From Gonatopus flavifemur (Eukaryota > Arthropoda > Insecta > Hymenoptera > Dryinidae), in assembly GCA_018340375.1 (NCBI GenBank), contig JAFFJZ010000003.1:51677006-51741005 (forward strand): 64,000 nucleotides of DNA, in the 5' to 3' direction. A model generated the notes under the pieces. It made no database searches. It saw only the letters and a list, made by a program, of their open reading frames with translations, and was not told the origin of the DNA. A program made the translations under genes and the position numbers. The number at the start of each line of letters is the position of its first letter. Positions within the stretch are counted from its first letter, which is position 1. Shown here piece by piece: positions 12,128 to 22,259 of the stretch.

Positions 12128-12715
12128 TTTTCTAACTCCGAGGAAGAATGAATCAGATCTGAGGACATGAAAGTAGATCTTCTGAGATTTAAATCATGTA
12201 TTTGTGTTAAATATCAATAGGTGTACGTAGATCTAAGTAAATCTACGTAGATTGAATGAAAAAATTGTAAACTGACCTGGTTCTACAAAAATCTAAATAC
12301 AAAAAGAGCTGTGATGTCTGCTTAGATCTGCGTAAATCCAAGGAGATCTACGGCATTCCATATTTTTCATCATTATCTAATTAACCCTTAGTGTGCACAC
12401 AGGGGTCATTTTGACCCCAGCATTTTGATCGAACTTGAATATTTTCTTTATGTAGCTTCAATTTCAAACATGTTTTTCAGGGGGAAGAACTTATTTTTTC
12501 TATAAATATCACCTACGACCTTGAAGTTCAATCAGTTTACTGCAAAAAAACACTTAAACAATTTCCATAAAATTGCACGGTTATTCAGATATTCGCTGAT
12601 GAAAATAACCTGGGGTCAAGTTGACCCCATGTGCACTTAATGATTCGCTCCGGAGGTGTGCACACTAAGGGTTAAATCCAATTTGATCTCTGTAGATCCA
12701 AATCATTTTTTCTCG
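12128..12715. mobile_element. AGATCT-word MITE with a nested TTAA MITE
   Basis: Both flanks of the insertion at 12381-12675 are dense in AGATCT and close variants (AGATCTACG, TTAGATCTGCG, GTAGATCCAAAT). Blocks such as AAAAAGAGCTGTGATG and GTAAACTGACCTGG occur inverted in the element at 14520-14905, so the two are oppositely oriented members of one family. Confidence 0.6.
12381..12675. mobile_element. TTAA-flanked (piggyBac-like) MITE
   Basis: The ends are TTAA-CCCTTAGTGTGCACAC and GTGTGCACACTAAGGG-TTAA, a perfect 16 bp inverted repeat with the TTAA target duplication characteristic of piggyBac elements. Just inside lie two small hairpins, GGGGTCATTTTGACCCC and GGGGTCAAGTTGACCCC. It has no coding capacity. 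A relative with a shorter end lies at 46471-46625. Confidence 0.85.
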
Positions 12716-12989
12716 GGACCCTATCAACGAAAGAGGTTCAAAAAATATTACCCTCGCTCAAGCTATGTAATACAAAAATGTTAACCTATCCCATCCGTTG
12801 CTTGAAATTAACACGTTCAATTTGTTAATCTCTTTCGATTCTCAATTGCCAAAACATGTTGATACACATGTTTGCATAGTTATAGATTGACGAGATTGAC
12901 TTTTGCTTCAAAAATTGCATGTCAATTGGATATCGGATTTCATGCTTCCAAGTATGTTGAATTTTTTTGTTTCGCGTGAAAATTCCAAT

Positions 12990-13180
12990 CTTTCTTGACA
13001 GATTGAAAACATCGCGTATAATAGAAGATAATCGCTCAACATCAATTAAATAAATTCCTTTTGAAATGATAATTTTGTTCCTTCAAATAGTAATTTGTTG
13101 GAGTAATGTTGAGTGATCATCTTCTATTATACGTGATGTGTTCAATCTGTTAATGAAAATTGTGATTTCAACGCTTTTTT
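12990..13180. mobile_element. MITE with imperfect inverted ends
   Basis: TGACAGATTGAAAACATC and CGTATAATAGAAGAT pair with ATCTTCTATTATACG and GATGTGTTCAATCTGTTA. The ends are diverged and no target duplication is evident. Confidence 0.55.
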
Positions 13181-13208
13181 CTCTCAGTGCATGTTAGCCT
13201 TTGAATGT

Positions 13209-13338
13209 CAGGGTTGCCAGATAAAAACGGGACAGTTTGGTGATTGGATAATTCTCATGTACCTGACCATTCAGATTCCAGTTTTGAAAAAAAAGGAACC
13301 AATCACCGAACAGTCCCGTTTCTTACCTGGTAACCCTG
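13209..13338. mobile_element. 130 bp hAT-like MITE
   Basis: CAGGGTTGCCAGATAAAAAC pairs with TTACCTGGTAACCCTG, and CAGTTTGGTGATTGG with CCAATCACCGAACAG. It is flanked by TTGAATGT and TTGAATCC, an 8 bp duplication matching at six positions. CAGGG ends with 8 bp duplications are hAT features. Confidence 0.8.
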
Positions 13339-13412
13339 TTGAATCCAGCATGCCAACACAGCACAAACATAAAGGGGATAAGGAGAATGGATGAATTCAT
13401 CATGTAGAATGA

Positions 13413-13571
13413 CAACGCGTCGCTCCGAGTATTTGTTTGGAAATTTTACCAAGATATATTGTCAAATAATTCACATTATAAGATGAAAATAGATTTTTCT
13501 CCTGTGATGTGAATTATGTGGCATTATATTTTGTGGAAATTACCATTTGAATATTTCAAGCGACGCATTGC
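13413..13571. mobile_element. Short MITE, AACGCGTCGCTC ends
   Basis: AACGCGTCGCTCCGAGTATT pairs with AATATTTCAAGCGACGCATT. The interior also pairs (AATTCACATTATA with TGTGAATTATGT). It is non-coding. Confidence 0.6.
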
Positions 13572-13806
13572 CATGCTATATGGTAAATTAATCAATTTTT
13601 CCTTTCTGTGTATTCCAAATGAGCCATTGTTATAACCCATCCCATTAAAAATGTCTCACAGAACCGGACAACGTGTGGACCCGGATTCAACAGGTTCTGT
13701 CTGACATTGTTTGGTTTGTACACGAGTTCAAAGACTCATGGAACTGCCAGATGAAGCCGAACAGAACCTGTCAGATCCTGGTCAAGATCTTGTCTGGTCT
13801 TGTGAG

Positions 13807-13973
13807 CAGAGCTGCCAGATGAGCAGTGCCGTTGAGGGGAATAGTAACCCCACCATCATTCATATACATACTCTCACCTCCACACGAAACCTATACACAC
13901 ATGTAACTTATATACATGGGACGATAGTGGGGGTACACTTCCCCTCAATGACAATGCCAATCTGGCAGCTCTG
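13807..13973. mobile_element. hAT-like MITE inside an older repeat
   Basis: CAGAGCTGCCAGA and TCTGGCAGCTCTG are perfect inverted ends. CTTGTGAG and CTTGTCAG flank it, an 8 bp duplication with one mismatch. The flanking DNA (13660-13800 and 13985-14055) shares CAGATCCTG/GACC words, so it appears to have split an older CAGATCCTG-rich element. Confidence 0.8.
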
Positions 13974-14085
13974 CTTGTCAGCAATTGCCAAGCTAGGGAC
14001 AAAAATCGATCAGATCCTGACCGAAAATGATCTGTCCGGTTTTCCCAGCCAATTGGAATAAGGCAATGAGCATTGCATTTCTCAA

Positions 14086-14362
14086 GATGTCTTATGCGAC
14101 ACTTTTTGATATATAAAACAAGGTGGTGACAAATCTGGAATTCAAATGGAATTTACTAATCGCACAATCGTGTTGAATAGAATGATTAATAAGTAAAACA
14201 TAAAATTGCAGGTATCGCGACCCTGTAAAAGATATCACAACATATGTTGAGATATGTTAAACGTATCTTACATCTCTCAAGATCTTCATGATATGTTTGA
14301 GATATCTCCAGATACGTGTACATGCCTCTTAGATATCTCAAAGTGTCGCATAAGATATTTTA
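14086..14362. mobile_element. AGATATC-word MITE
   Basis: AAGATGTCTTATGCGACACT pairs with AGTGTCGCATAAGATATT. The interior is crowded with AGATATC and GATATGTT words. An isolated AAAGTGTCGCATA end also occurs near 47854. Confidence 0.7.
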
Positions 14363-14519
14363 AACATATGTAGAATGTATCTTGAAAAACGAAATTTTCT
14401 TCAGGAACAGTTGCCAAAAAAATTCTTCTGTGTCAATTCTGAAGAGCTTATCAAGGCTTTGTTATAAATACCGAAAGTTCTTCAAGAACTCATTCGAAAC
14501 TGTTATAACTCAAGAAAAC

Positions 14520-14905
14520 AAAATTAGATCTGAAGAGATCAAATTAGATGAAATTAGATCCCTTCAGATAGAAAAATGGAATGACATAGATCTATTCAGA
14601 TCTCCTTAGATCCAAATAGATGTGGATACATCTACGCAGATCTAAACGTCGCAGCTCCTTTTGTATTCAAATCTCTGGAGATCTGAATAGAACTGCTTAG
14701 ATCTAAACTGATCTATTCAGATTTGACTTGATCTAGGTCAGTTCACAACTTTTTCTATTTCTGTGTTTGTAGATCTACTTATATCTGAGTAGATCTATTG
14801 TTATTCAAACAGATACATCATTTAGATCTGAGCAGATTCATCGCGTTGCATTTTGTTTATCCAAATAGATCTAATTACGTCTAATTTGATTTTTTCAGAT
14901 GTAAT
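14520..14905. mobile_element. AGATCT-word element
   Basis: More than ten AGATCT or one-mismatch variants are spread irregularly over 390 bp. It is the inverted relative of the element at 12128-12715. Exact ends are unclear. Confidence 0.6.
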
Positions 14906-14907
14906 TC

Positions 14908-15004
14908 CCAGCAAACTCATAAAGTAACGTCAACATAAATGTTACATAACAAAAGCGAATGTTACATAACAGTCATGGTAACTTTACGTTATAAGTTTGC
15001 TGGG
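14908..15004. mobile_element. 97 bp MITE, CCCAGCAAACT ends
   Basis: CCCAGCAAACTCATAAAGTA pairs with AACTTTACGTTATAAGTTTG plus CTGGG. The interior contains ATGTTACATAACA words. It lies just upstream of the first coding exon of the DUF4806-like gene. Confidence 0.65.
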
Positions 15005-15440
15005 TTCATTTCTCCTTGGGGACGGCAGTTCTTTATGAATATAACGTATACATCATTAGGAATTGTTAATAAACATATAAAGACCAATGTACTGCATAAG
15101 TGGGTATACAGGAGGTTCACTTCATCCATCATCCCTGTCTTTTTTCATTTTTCAGAACATGCAGTACTGTGTTGTGATTTTTGATTGTGATAACTCAGTA
15201 GAAATTGTACCCGCACCATGGGTCAAAAATGGCGTCTGTGAATATCCGGACAACATGCCTGAGAAGACCCTGAAAAATATTTTGAAAGGGGAATAGAAAA
15301 TTTGACACGATTCACGTGGAGCTCATACGAAGTCTCTGTATTTGGTATTTACAGTGAGTATACAATATCAATTGCATGTACCAGTTATTAACAGTGTATT
15401 AGTCGTGCCGAAAAAATGACATTTCTGCTCGCGCCGTATC

Positions 15441-15550
15441 TACCCTAGTAGCACAGAATATCTATAAAACGTTCTAACAATGTTCATAGCATATTAAATA
15501 TTCTATGAACATTCGTAGAATGTTTTCCGTACGTTGGTGGTACTTGGGTA
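15441..15550. mobile_element. 110 bp word-MITE (GAACGTTC type)
   Basis: TACCCTAGTAGCAC and GGTACTTGGGTA are inverted ends. Between them GAACATTC, TAGAATGTT and AACGTTCTA words repeat in both orientations. It lies in intron 1 of the DUF4806-like gene. Confidence 0.7.
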
Positions 15551-16230
15551 TGAGTTACATGATCAGCTTTTCACAGTTACCTGTAATATCATATTCAGAT
15601 TTTGTGGTAAATGAGTACACAAATTTGGGGGAGAATATCTATTAGTTCAAACATTACCAATTGAACTTATATTTATTTAAACAAAATAGGTATTTAACTG
15701 ACGTTTCCAGCCCTATCTGACTGTCTAGAACTTTTATTCACAAAGTGAACGAAAAGCTGTAGAGGGTTGTGCGTGTTGATTGGCCTATCAATTTTGTGAA
15801 AACAAATTATTCAGTGCAAAAATTCAAGAGAAATTGACAAATAATAACAAATAATAGGTACAATTAAATCTGTGAACTTTCAATCTTCACCAAACCACAC
15901 TTTGCAACATTGAGATTTAGAGGTTATGATTAGGCCAAGTCGATGTAATCGCCATCTTAGGATTTTTTAGGGATTTCAGCTTCAATATGTGAAACGGTTA
16001 TGTAGGGGAAAATGTGCGAGTCAGACGGGGCTGGACGTGTCCGAAATTTGTTGACGACTGAAAATCAACTTCGAAACTAGCTTGAGGGATAGACGAAAGG
16101 GGAATTGAATGCATGCATACGCGTGCCTGCTATGAGGAAAATAAGAGATCTTTTATTTGTGGAATACCGTGCGACTAATGCAGTGTTAAAGGGTAGAGTT
16201 TTCATGTCTTATTTGCATCCATGGTTTTCA

Positions 16231-16551
16231 CTCAAGTAGCACCAGAATATACTAATATGAACGTTCTTAGAATATTCGAAACATGTTCTATGCACATTCC
16301 AAGAGACCGCTTCATAGATACTATGCATATTCATCGAACGTAAGTACTCGAATATACGACGGTACGTCAATCGAACGTCGATTGAACGAATATCGTATAT
16401 TTCGAATGTACTACGTACGTTCTAAGTATACTTAAAACAGTCTCATTCGAATATTCTATGAACGTTCATTATATGTTCTTCGTATCTCATTCGTACATTC
16501 TACGAACGTTTTTATTTCGTATATACTTTGAACTTATGTTGCTGCTTGGGT
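16231..16551. mobile_element. Word-MITE (GAACGTTC/GAATATTC type)
   Basis: CTCAAGTAGCACC at the left matches the inverted TGCTGCTTGGG at the right. The interior contains at least eight close variants of CGAACGTTC or GAATATTC, giving many alternative hairpins. It lies in intron 1 of the DUF4806-like gene. Confidence 0.7.
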
Positions 16552-17308
16552 CTGTCTCGTACGTGCTAGCAAAATAGTAATTGATAATATAACTTTTCTC
16601 CCCGTGTAAATATGTATTTATATGTTACTATATAATAGTAATAGTATATATAAATAGTATATATAAATTGATAACATGACATTTTTATTTCGCATTATTG
16701 TCACAGATGGAGGACAAATCAATTTGTGTAAACGTCCATCGACTAACTCTGAAAATGTTATGGTCAAGCGAAAACATTTAGAACAGAAACCTACAGATGA
16801 TGATAACGGTGATGATGAAACCAACAACAGTGACGATAATGCTATATTTAAAGAACCTTTCAGTAAGATACCACGATACGAGAATGCAGCGAAGAAAACC
16901 AAAGGTAACAACTTATAAACTGAGAAAGAAGAAGAGTAAAAATATCGCTAACTTTAAAATGTAGTTTGAGCTGCCACAATTTCAGTTGATTTTACATCGG
17001 CGATGTGATAAAATATATTTCAGCTGGTTTATCATACATTTGCTGCTGTAGAATCAACAAAAATTTTGATAACTCGAACAACATTTTGAGAGTTAGCGAT
17101 ATTTTTACTCCTCAACATGTAAACTGAACAACTTTTTTCCCTCCGTCTACAATGTGTCCCAGAATTCACGGACCAGATTTTAGAGGTGTATTCTTCGGGC
17201 GAACACAAATAAGTGTTTTGTTTACCATTTTTCGATCTGAAGCCCAACTTCAGAATCGATTTCAACTAATGAAGTGGAAGCTACATAAGTATATTCATTT
17301 ATGATTGA

Positions 17309-17692
17309 GGGGATACCAGCGATCCCTGCTGATGCAACCCGCCATACAAGCGTACCGACTGAGTAAATATTTTTTCGGCAAGAATACTCAGAACTGAATT
17401 CATGAAGAAGTATGAAATTTTCAGGAATCAATCTTCAATCTTTTATCTATCACGGTACATCGCCCAAATTTTGAATTTCGAAAAAAAACTTTGTGTTACC
17501 AACGGAAAAAAATGTTTCATCGGAATTTTGAATTCGGGCGATGTACCGCGATAGATAAAGGATTGGACATTGATTCCTGAGAATTTCATACTTCTTTATG
17601 AGTTCAATTCAGAGTATTCTTGCTGAGGAAATGTTCACTCAGTCGATACGCTTGTGTGGCGGGTTGCATAAGCGGGGATCGCTGGTATCCCC
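17309..17692. repeat. Foldback repeat with ~157 bp arms
   Basis: Arms 17309-17465 and 17536-17692 are inverted copies at roughly 88 percent identity by eye, joined by a 70 bp spacer. They begin GGGGATACCAGCGATC and end GATCGCTGGTATCCCC. No coding capacity or target duplication is evident. It lies in intron 2 of the DUF4806-like gene. A further GGACACCCTGTA end lies just outside, at about 17841. Confidence 0.85.
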
Positions 17693-17997
17693 TTAAAATA
17701 GCCGATGTACATGACACCTGAATGGTCAAATCATTTTGTTCATAACTTGGAATTCAAACTGCTAATTGAACAATGCTAAAGAAAAAAATTTGTTTCCGTC
17801 TGATGAATGCACCGATAAAACCCAGCCAATGAATTATTGGACACCCTGTATGAAATACTCATGAATTCAGATTCCAATGAGCCTTGCAAATAATTCGATT
17901 TCAAGTCCGAATCCTTGTAAGGTGTAAATTGTGAAGTCGATCAGAAACTCAACAATGAGCACTTATAGTTTTTGAGAATTCAATTTCATCAGTGGTT

Positions 17998-18721
17998 CCC
18001 CAAACAGCACCGAAAGTTCTCAAAACGTTTTAAAAACGTGTCCATAGTCCCACAGATGTTGATTCTCAAAAGTATATTTTCTAAACATCTTGAGAACATT
18101 CATTCAATGTGCTGGGAAACACGTTTTGGGGACATTGTTAACAAATGCGATGGTACGTTTTCAGAACGTTCTTGAAACGTTATATGAAAACTGAGTATTT
18201 TATCTCTAACCTATACAAATTTATATTTATAGTTTTACTACAGACGAAAGTATCAAACAACAATGAAAGTATGTTTTTTATTGAATATTTGAAAAGATTT
18301 TATTTCAGAAGTTCAAAAGTATTGGCAGAATATGAATTATCAAGAATTAGGTCAATATATTAAGATTCACATAACCTCAAAATTGGCGCGGAACAACATT
18401 TCATTATATACAATGTATTAAAAAAGGATGCAAATGTAATTTGTCAGATCTATCGATACAGGCTCTACCGCAGTTCATTTGCATCGACTCCAAATGAAGA
18501 ATATTGGAAGATTTGACACAAGTTTGAACATTAACAAATTCTCATTTTCAATGTCTCATAAACGTTCCATGGAAACCTAAATAAAACTATACCAGACATT
18601 CGTACATCCCTGGTATATACATGCGATGTTTCCTGAACGTCCTGAAACATTTTGAGAACATTTCCAATGTTTCAGAAGACGTTCCGAGGATGTTGATAGA
18701 ACCTCCCGGTGCTGTATGGGT
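17998..18721. mobile_element. Word-MITE (GAACGTTC/AAACGTTT), 0.7 kb, interrupted
   Basis: The left end CCCAAACAGCACCGAAAG and the right end CCCGGTGCTGTATGGG are inverted. AACGTTCTTGAAACG-type words fill both flanks, while 18190-18530 lacks them and is probably a later insertion. It lies in intron 2 of the DUF4806-like gene. Confidence 0.65.
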
Positions 18722-18752
18722 CAAAATGAAAAGTGATTACTGCTCTAGGTAA

Positions 18753-18899
18753 GGTAGTAAGTGCTCGAAATTGCATTTACCCGAAAGACAATGATTTGTA
18801 AATCCGGAGAAAATTACCAGAAGTTCTCAGCCCTCCTCAAATAGCCGCAGACTTTACCGCTTTCGAGTAAATGGCCTTTTGGGGCACTTACTACCTTAT
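18753..18899. mobile_element. 147 bp MITE, TAAGGTAGTAAGTGC ends
   Basis: TAAGGTAGTAAGTGC pairs with GCACTTACTACCTTA, and CATTTACCCGAAAG with CTTTCGAGTAAATG. It is non-coding and lies in intron 2 of the DUF4806-like gene. Confidence 0.75.
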
Positions 18900-19310
18900 C
18901 ATTCATAACATGAACGCATGTTTCGACCTATCAGGTCCTCTCCACGATGTGATAATATGTCAATATGTTACAACATATTATTATGTTGACATACTCTCAT
19001 TAGCGGACTATGGCCTACGCCAACAAGGCCATGGTGTAGTGGCGGCAGGCCGTGAAAGGGCGGCCATCGTGTCAAAAACATTTATTTTCTCAATTTCAAT
19101 CATTCACTCGGTGAAAAAAGTTTAGATCTGACCAGATCTTATTAAATCTGATCATGTAAGATCAGATCCAGAATTTGTCTCTATCTGATCATGTATGAAA
19201 TTTGATGTATCTCTCATATATGAGCAGGTCTGATCATATATGATCATATATGATCATACCTGTTCATGTATGAAAGAGACATCAAATTTTATAAATGATC
19301 ACACGGAGAG

Positions 19311-19604
19311 AAATTCGGAGATATTAAATCAACGAACTTCACATGATTTTGCATATCGCAACTGACGTGGAACAAAATCAACCGATTGGTGATTTTCTAT
19401 CACGAACTGTATGCTTTTCGAGCACCAAACTGATTGATTCAAAATCTCCAACTTCACGGTGAAATAATATCACGGGATTCGAGATTTATGCTCTCCGATG
19501 TTGTGATGTTTTTTCACGCCGTTCGAGATACAAAATCATCTAATTTCGAGATAAAAAATTACATGAAGTTCGGTGATTTAATATCTCCGAATTTCTCTCC
19601 GTGC
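19311..19604. mobile_element. 294 bp MITE, ACACGGAGAGAAATT ends
   Basis: ACACGGAGAGAAATTCGGAG pairs with CTCCGAATTTCTCTCCGTG, and pairing continues for roughly 60 bp (AGATATTAAATCA with TGATTTAATATCT). It belongs with the elements at 23569, 43034 and 45800 that share ACACNGAGAAAA-like ends. Confidence 0.85.
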
Positions 19605-19649
19605 AGATAGAGACAAATCTTGGATCTGAATATACCTGAACAGATTTGA

Positions 19650-19822
19650 TGGGATCAGTGATGCCAGAAACCCAGTTTTGCCCCCTCCATCAAGCCCGAT
19701 CTGTATAGAAATTTCAGGCACACAATGGAGCCGCCAACAAAAGAAATTTGATTGTGTAGAGGTAATATGTCTTGATGGAGGGGGCAAAAGTTGGCGAAAA
19801 TTGGAATTTCTGGCATCACTTG
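19650..19822. mobile_element. MITE, AGTGATGCCAGAAA ends
   Basis: AGTGATGCCAGAAACC pairs with AATTTCTGGCATCACT, and TTTTGCCCCCTCCATCAAG with CTTGATGGAGGGGGCAAAA. The termini resemble hAT MITEs. The flanking duplication is not clear. Confidence 0.75.
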
Positions 19823-20168
19823 GTGGGATCTGATCAGATCCAAACCTTTTTTCCCGGGTAAGAATAATTTTTAGAAGAATAATAAATTCTAAGCAGTAAA
19901 ACAACATTTTTTGGTAATGAACTTTTTTTTTAATTTCTTGACAAATTAATTTTTGCTGCCTCATAAGGGGCGGCAAGCTATAAATGGCGTAGGTACAGCG
20001 AAACATAAGTCCGCCCCTGCATACTCTTACATCCTGGACAGGACCTGATAGAGCGAAACGTACGTCGATTAGAGAGTCTTTGATGAGGGATTGGGCAATC
20101 GGTCGCCATTAATGGAATAACCAAAGAATAGATACTTGATTTTTGTGTCCAACAATGAATAAAACTGA

Positions 20169-20381
20169 GCCCAAGCAGCACAACCACGTACATAGAAGAT
20201 TCATAGAATATTCTTATAACATGCATTTGGTACAGCTAAACACGTTCAAATTATCTTCATAGTACGTTCACGAAAATGAACGTTCTATGAACGTGCCATG
20301 GAATGTTTTTTGCTGTACCAAATGAATATAACCAAGTGACATGTCGACAGTACTTCACCAGTACGTTCGTGTTACTTGGAA
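20169..20381. mobile_element. Word-MITE (GAACGTTC type)
   Basis: GCCCAAGCAGCACAAC and CGTGTTACTTGG are inverted ends. The interior holds GAACGTTCTATGAACG, TTCATAGAA and CATGGAATG words. It lies in intron 2 of the DUF4806-like gene. Confidence 0.65.
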
Positions 20382-21262
20382 GTGATCCATTGAAAATGTA
20401 ATACAAATTTTACTTTTCCGTTATATTTGAAATTGAGTATTCACTTTTATTCATTGTATGATGTGCAAACCAACCCCTATCCCATTAATGACAGATAAGT
20501 AAAAACCTGATTGTCCGATCCATCATTAGAGTATCCCTAACGTCGATGTTATAAAGCATGTTACAAATGAACGTCTTTGTGATCAATTTTGTATTTGGGA
20601 GCCAAGTGACCATCTTTGACTCCATACTTTTTAAAAAGCATGGGGTTTTTTGGGATACGTGACGTGTTAGCCACATTTCGATAATAATAATGTTGGAATC
20701 AAATCCCTATGAATTGATATGAATTTCCCATAATATGAATTTCAGAAAATAGTAAATTGGATTCCTCAATGAGAACATTGACCGCAAAAAATCCAAGACA
20801 GGTATTGCTCGGAGAACGTGAGATGAAACAGATCGCAGAGCCCAATTGTAAATGTGATGGTAAGTTCATGAACAAATGAGACAACAATGAACAATTTCAC
20901 AATAAGTTCTCATATTTAGGTACACAAATGAATGATGTTCATAATGAATCAGAACAATATGAATTGAAATTTTAATTACCATCCTTGGTTTTCAGTGAAA
21001 TTGGATGCTTTATTGAAACGGTCAGAAACTCAATCAGGACATTTGCGGTACATCATTCGTCAAATTGAAAATCTCAGTTTCAAAACAAATGGCGACAATA
21101 ATTCAAACTTGGAAGGTATAGAAAAATTGTTTCCAATTCAGAACGAAAGAGATATGGCCGAAGTGGAAGAAATGATCTCATCAAATACCGAAAAGAAAAA
21201 GAAAATAGTAAGTAGTTTTCTGAATCCTAATATCGAAAGTATATATGGGGCAATCCACGCCA

Positions 21263-22080
21263 AAGTCATTTGATAGCTCCCGAAAGTGGAAAAATTACAG
21301 GATTATGAGTTTCAAAATGCTTCACCTCATCCGGATTTAGGGTACAAACATTGATACTGGGTGAAATCATACTCTGGCATTTGGGGATCATTGTCATTCA
21401 CGCAGAATTTCTGCCGGAATCTCCTAAGTCATTTGATAGCTCCCGAAAGTGGAAAAATTACAGGATTATGAGTTTCAAAATGCTTCACCTCATCCGGATT
21501 TAGGGTACAACCGATGATACTGGGTGAAATTATACTCTGGCATTTGGGGATCATTGTCATTCACGCAGAATTTCTGCCGGAATCTCCTAAGTCATTTTAT
21601 AGCTCCCGAAAGTGGAAAAATTACAGTATTATGAGTTTCAAAATGCTCTACCTCATCCGGGTTTAGGGTAAAAACGATGATACTGGATAAAATCGTACTC
21701 TGGCATGTGGGGACGATTGTCATCCACGCAGAATTTCTGCCGGAATCTCCTAAGTCATTTTGTAGCTCCCGAAAGTTGAAAAATTACAGGATTATGAGTT
21801 TCAAAATGCTCTACCCCATCCGGATTTAGGGTACAAATGATGATACTGGGTGAAATCATACTCTGGCATGTGGGGATCATTGTCATTCACGCAGAATTCT
21901 TGCCGGAATCTCCTAAGTCATTTTATAGCTCTCGATAGTTCTGGAACTACAAGTTTCTCAGTTCAGAAATCCCACAGCTCTCCCGAATTTAGGGTTCAGA
22001 TGACATCACTCAGTAAAATCATCCCGTGGCATGTAGGGAACATACTGATCCATGTGAAATTCCTTTCTGAATCTCGCACA
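21263..22080. repeat. 163 bp tandem satellite, about five units
   Basis: The unit landmark AAGTCATTTGATAGCTCCCG recurs at 21263, 21426, 21589, 21752 and 21915, exactly 163 bp apart each time. Other landmarks are CATCCGGATTTAGGGTACAA and CGCAGAATTTCTGCCGGAAT, the latter containing the palindrome GCAGAATTTCTGC. The first four units are very similar and the fifth is diverged. The array starts 55 bp after exon 4 of the DUF4806-like gene. Confidence 0.95.
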
Positions 22081-22259
22081 TTTACAGCAATCACACTTTC
22101 TCTCGGCATTCGCATTCGAGACAGTGTTAGCAAAAGTTCGTCCATGAATATTCCAGCATTCCGTTATTCTCCTCACACATCACCTCTCATTCCCGGAGAT
22201 ATGTTCATTCACCCTATTGAACCGACTGCGTTGGAATCGAAAAATCTTATGTGATTCGA

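Larger units (their letters stand above)
19108..19857. mobile_element. TCTGATCAGA-word element with two insertions
   Basis: GGTGAAAAAAGTTTAGATCT at the left mirrors AGATCCAAACCTTTTTTCCC at the right. The non-inserted parts are rich in TCTGATCA, ATATGATCATAT and AGATCAGATC words. Confidence 0.6.
18919..20060. mobile_element. Outer element holding three nested elements
   Basis: TTTCGACCTATCAGGTCCTC near 18921 is mirrored by GGACCTGATAGAGCGAAA near 20041. Within it lie the TCTGATCAGA-word element (19108-19857) and, inside that, two further MITEs. Next to the ends, 18960-19010 and 19965-20010 hold fragments in GGCGTAGG/CCTACGCC orientation that also look inverted. Confidence 0.45.
15159..21207 (+). 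pseudogene. DUF4806-type gene, exon-1 frameshift, 3' end missing
   Basis: Four exons fit together. Exon 1 (15156-15353, ATG 15159) follows the acceptor CATTTTTCAG and encodes MQYCVVIFDCDNSVEIVPAP, then after a frameshift FTWSSYEVSVFGIYSEY, the N-terminal pattern of the insect DUF4806 family. Exon 2 (16707-16904) is hydrophilic and acidic. Exon 3 is 20746-20859. Exon 4 (20996-21207) carries LFPIQNERDMAEVEEMISSN, the start of the DUF4806 domain. Junction phases agree (1, 1, 1, then 0) once one lost base near 15293 in GGGGAATAG is allowed for. No exon with the rest of the domain is visible; instead a 163 bp satellite starts 55 bp beyond exon 4. The introns are full of MITEs. The cellular role of this family is not established to my knowledge. 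It is either a dead copy or a gene whose last exon lies outside what I can recognise. Confidence 0.65.

Noticed and set aside
14939..15184. 81-codon frame overlapping the DUF4806 exon
   Set aside because: It is a different frame across a MITE and a splice acceptor; the exon with the DUF4806 start pattern explains the coding signal.
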